From the NCBI GenBank assembly GCA_946481405.1, contig CAMLNY010000121.1, forward strand, positions 1 through 5,465: a DNA stretch of 5,465 nt, written 5' to 3'. Origin of the DNA: an uncultured Brevundimonas sp. (GTDB lineage Bacteria > Pseudomonadota > Alphaproteobacteria > Caulobacterales > Caulobacteraceae). Positions 5,078-5,465 of this stretch are shown in pieces. Below the pieces are notes generated by a model. The model was not told where the DNA came from, did no database searches, and saw only the letters and a program-made list of their open reading frames with translations. The translations under genes were made by a program, and so were the position numbers. Each line of letters opens with the position of its first letter. Positions within the stretch are counted from its first letter, which is position 1.

Positions 5078-5465
5078 ATGTCGGCGCCCCTGCCCGACGC
5101 CGGGCGCAACTGGGTCGACGCCCGCGCCCCGGAAGGCCTCAAACCCTGGCTGAAGCTCGGCCGCTTCGACCGGCCCATCGGGATCTGGCTGCTGCTGCTG
5201 CCGGGGTGGCAGGGGATCAGTCTGGCGCTGGCCCAGCACCAGACGACGCCAGACCTCTATGACCTGTGGCTGTTCGTGGGCTTCGCCGTCGGCGCCTGTC
5301 TGATGCGGGCGGCCGGCTGCGCCTTCAACGACATCGTCGACCGCGACATCGACGTGAAGGTCGCCCGCACCGCCGAGCGGCCGGTGGCGTCAGGGCGGAT
5401 CAGCGTGAGGCAGGCGTGGCGGTTCGTGATCGCGTGCAGCCTCGTCAGCCTGATGGTTCTCGTCA
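5078..5465 (+). CDS. ubiA: 4-hydroxybenzoate polyprenyltransferase UbiA, 5' part (129 codons, runs off the window)
   Basis: Integral membrane enzyme that joins a polyprenyl chain to 4-hydroxybenzoate in ubiquinone synthesis. The frame from the ATG at 5078 has a polar N-terminus of about 20 residues, then WLKLGRFDRPIGIWLLLLPG (24-43), the usual first conserved block and helix of UbiA. The first aspartate-rich motif NDIVDRDIDVKVARTAERP lies at 84-102: N84, D85, D88 and D92 bind Mg-diphosphate, followed by RPVASGRIS (101-109). About 129 of roughly 290-310 expected residues are present; the second Asp motif and the later helices lie beyond the end. The start follows the YdcZ stop by 1 nt (TGAGATG), with no Shine-Dalgarno of its own, so coupling to the upstream gene is likely. 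Confidence 0.95.
   Translation, partial: MSAPLPDAGRNWVDARAPEGLKPWLKLGRFDRPIGIWLLLLPGWQGISLALAQHQTTPDLYDLWLFVGFAVGACLMRAAGCAFNDIVDRDIDVKVARTAERPVASGRISVRQAWRFVIACSLVSLMVLV

Overview
The window is GC-rich, densely coded DNA with no phage, plasmid, CRISPR, tRNA or rRNA signal. Protein styles and gene content (DUF4870-type membrane proteins, a 'CAVPHGHN' PTPS, YdcZ followed directly by ubiA) suggest an alphaproteobacterium, most likely Caulobacterales (Brevundimonas or Caulobacter type). That placement is inference from protein style, not from a marker gene.

Layout. (1) Bases 1 to about 91 read forward as an internal piece of an acyl-CoA dehydrogenase. This runs head-on into the C-terminally cut N-terminal part of a minus-strand GNAT acetyltransferase (start at 301). 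The two fragments meet at a sharp breakpoint around 77-91: a chimeric assembly join or a real rearrangement. (2) 370-1460, minus strand: two adjacent small membrane proteins that look like diverged DUF4870-type paralogues, one with a long proline-rich N-terminal arm. (3) 1528-3332, minus strand: a pterin block. Transcribed order is a 26-residue membrane microprotein, a pteridine-reductase-like SDR (TTG start, overlapping the microprotein), FolB dihydroneopterin aldolase (GTG start, 3 nt after the SDR) and a PTPS/QueD-family enzyme. A perfect 9-bp hairpin separates folB from the PTPS gene. (4) 3381-3725, minus strand: an unrecognised three-helix membrane protein with a glycine zipper. (5) 3780 to the end, plus strand, divergent: a tight run of arsC, a Nudix hydrolase, a single-domain YdcZ-type DMT protein and the first 129 residues of UbiA, with gaps of 9, 10 and 1 nt.

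How they fit together. SDR, FolB and PTPS all act on reduced or dihydropterin substrates, so the middle block is plausibly a folate/tetrahydropterin operon. The SDR has a PTR1/FolM-type Asp-Tyr pair but an arginine where the catalytic lysine should be. The plus-strand run looks like a housekeeping operon of unrelated functions. I found no strong evidence for an undescribed multi-gene defence or mobile system. The best leads are the microprotein coupled to the SDR, the K-to-R active site, the folB/PTPS hairpin and the terminal junction.
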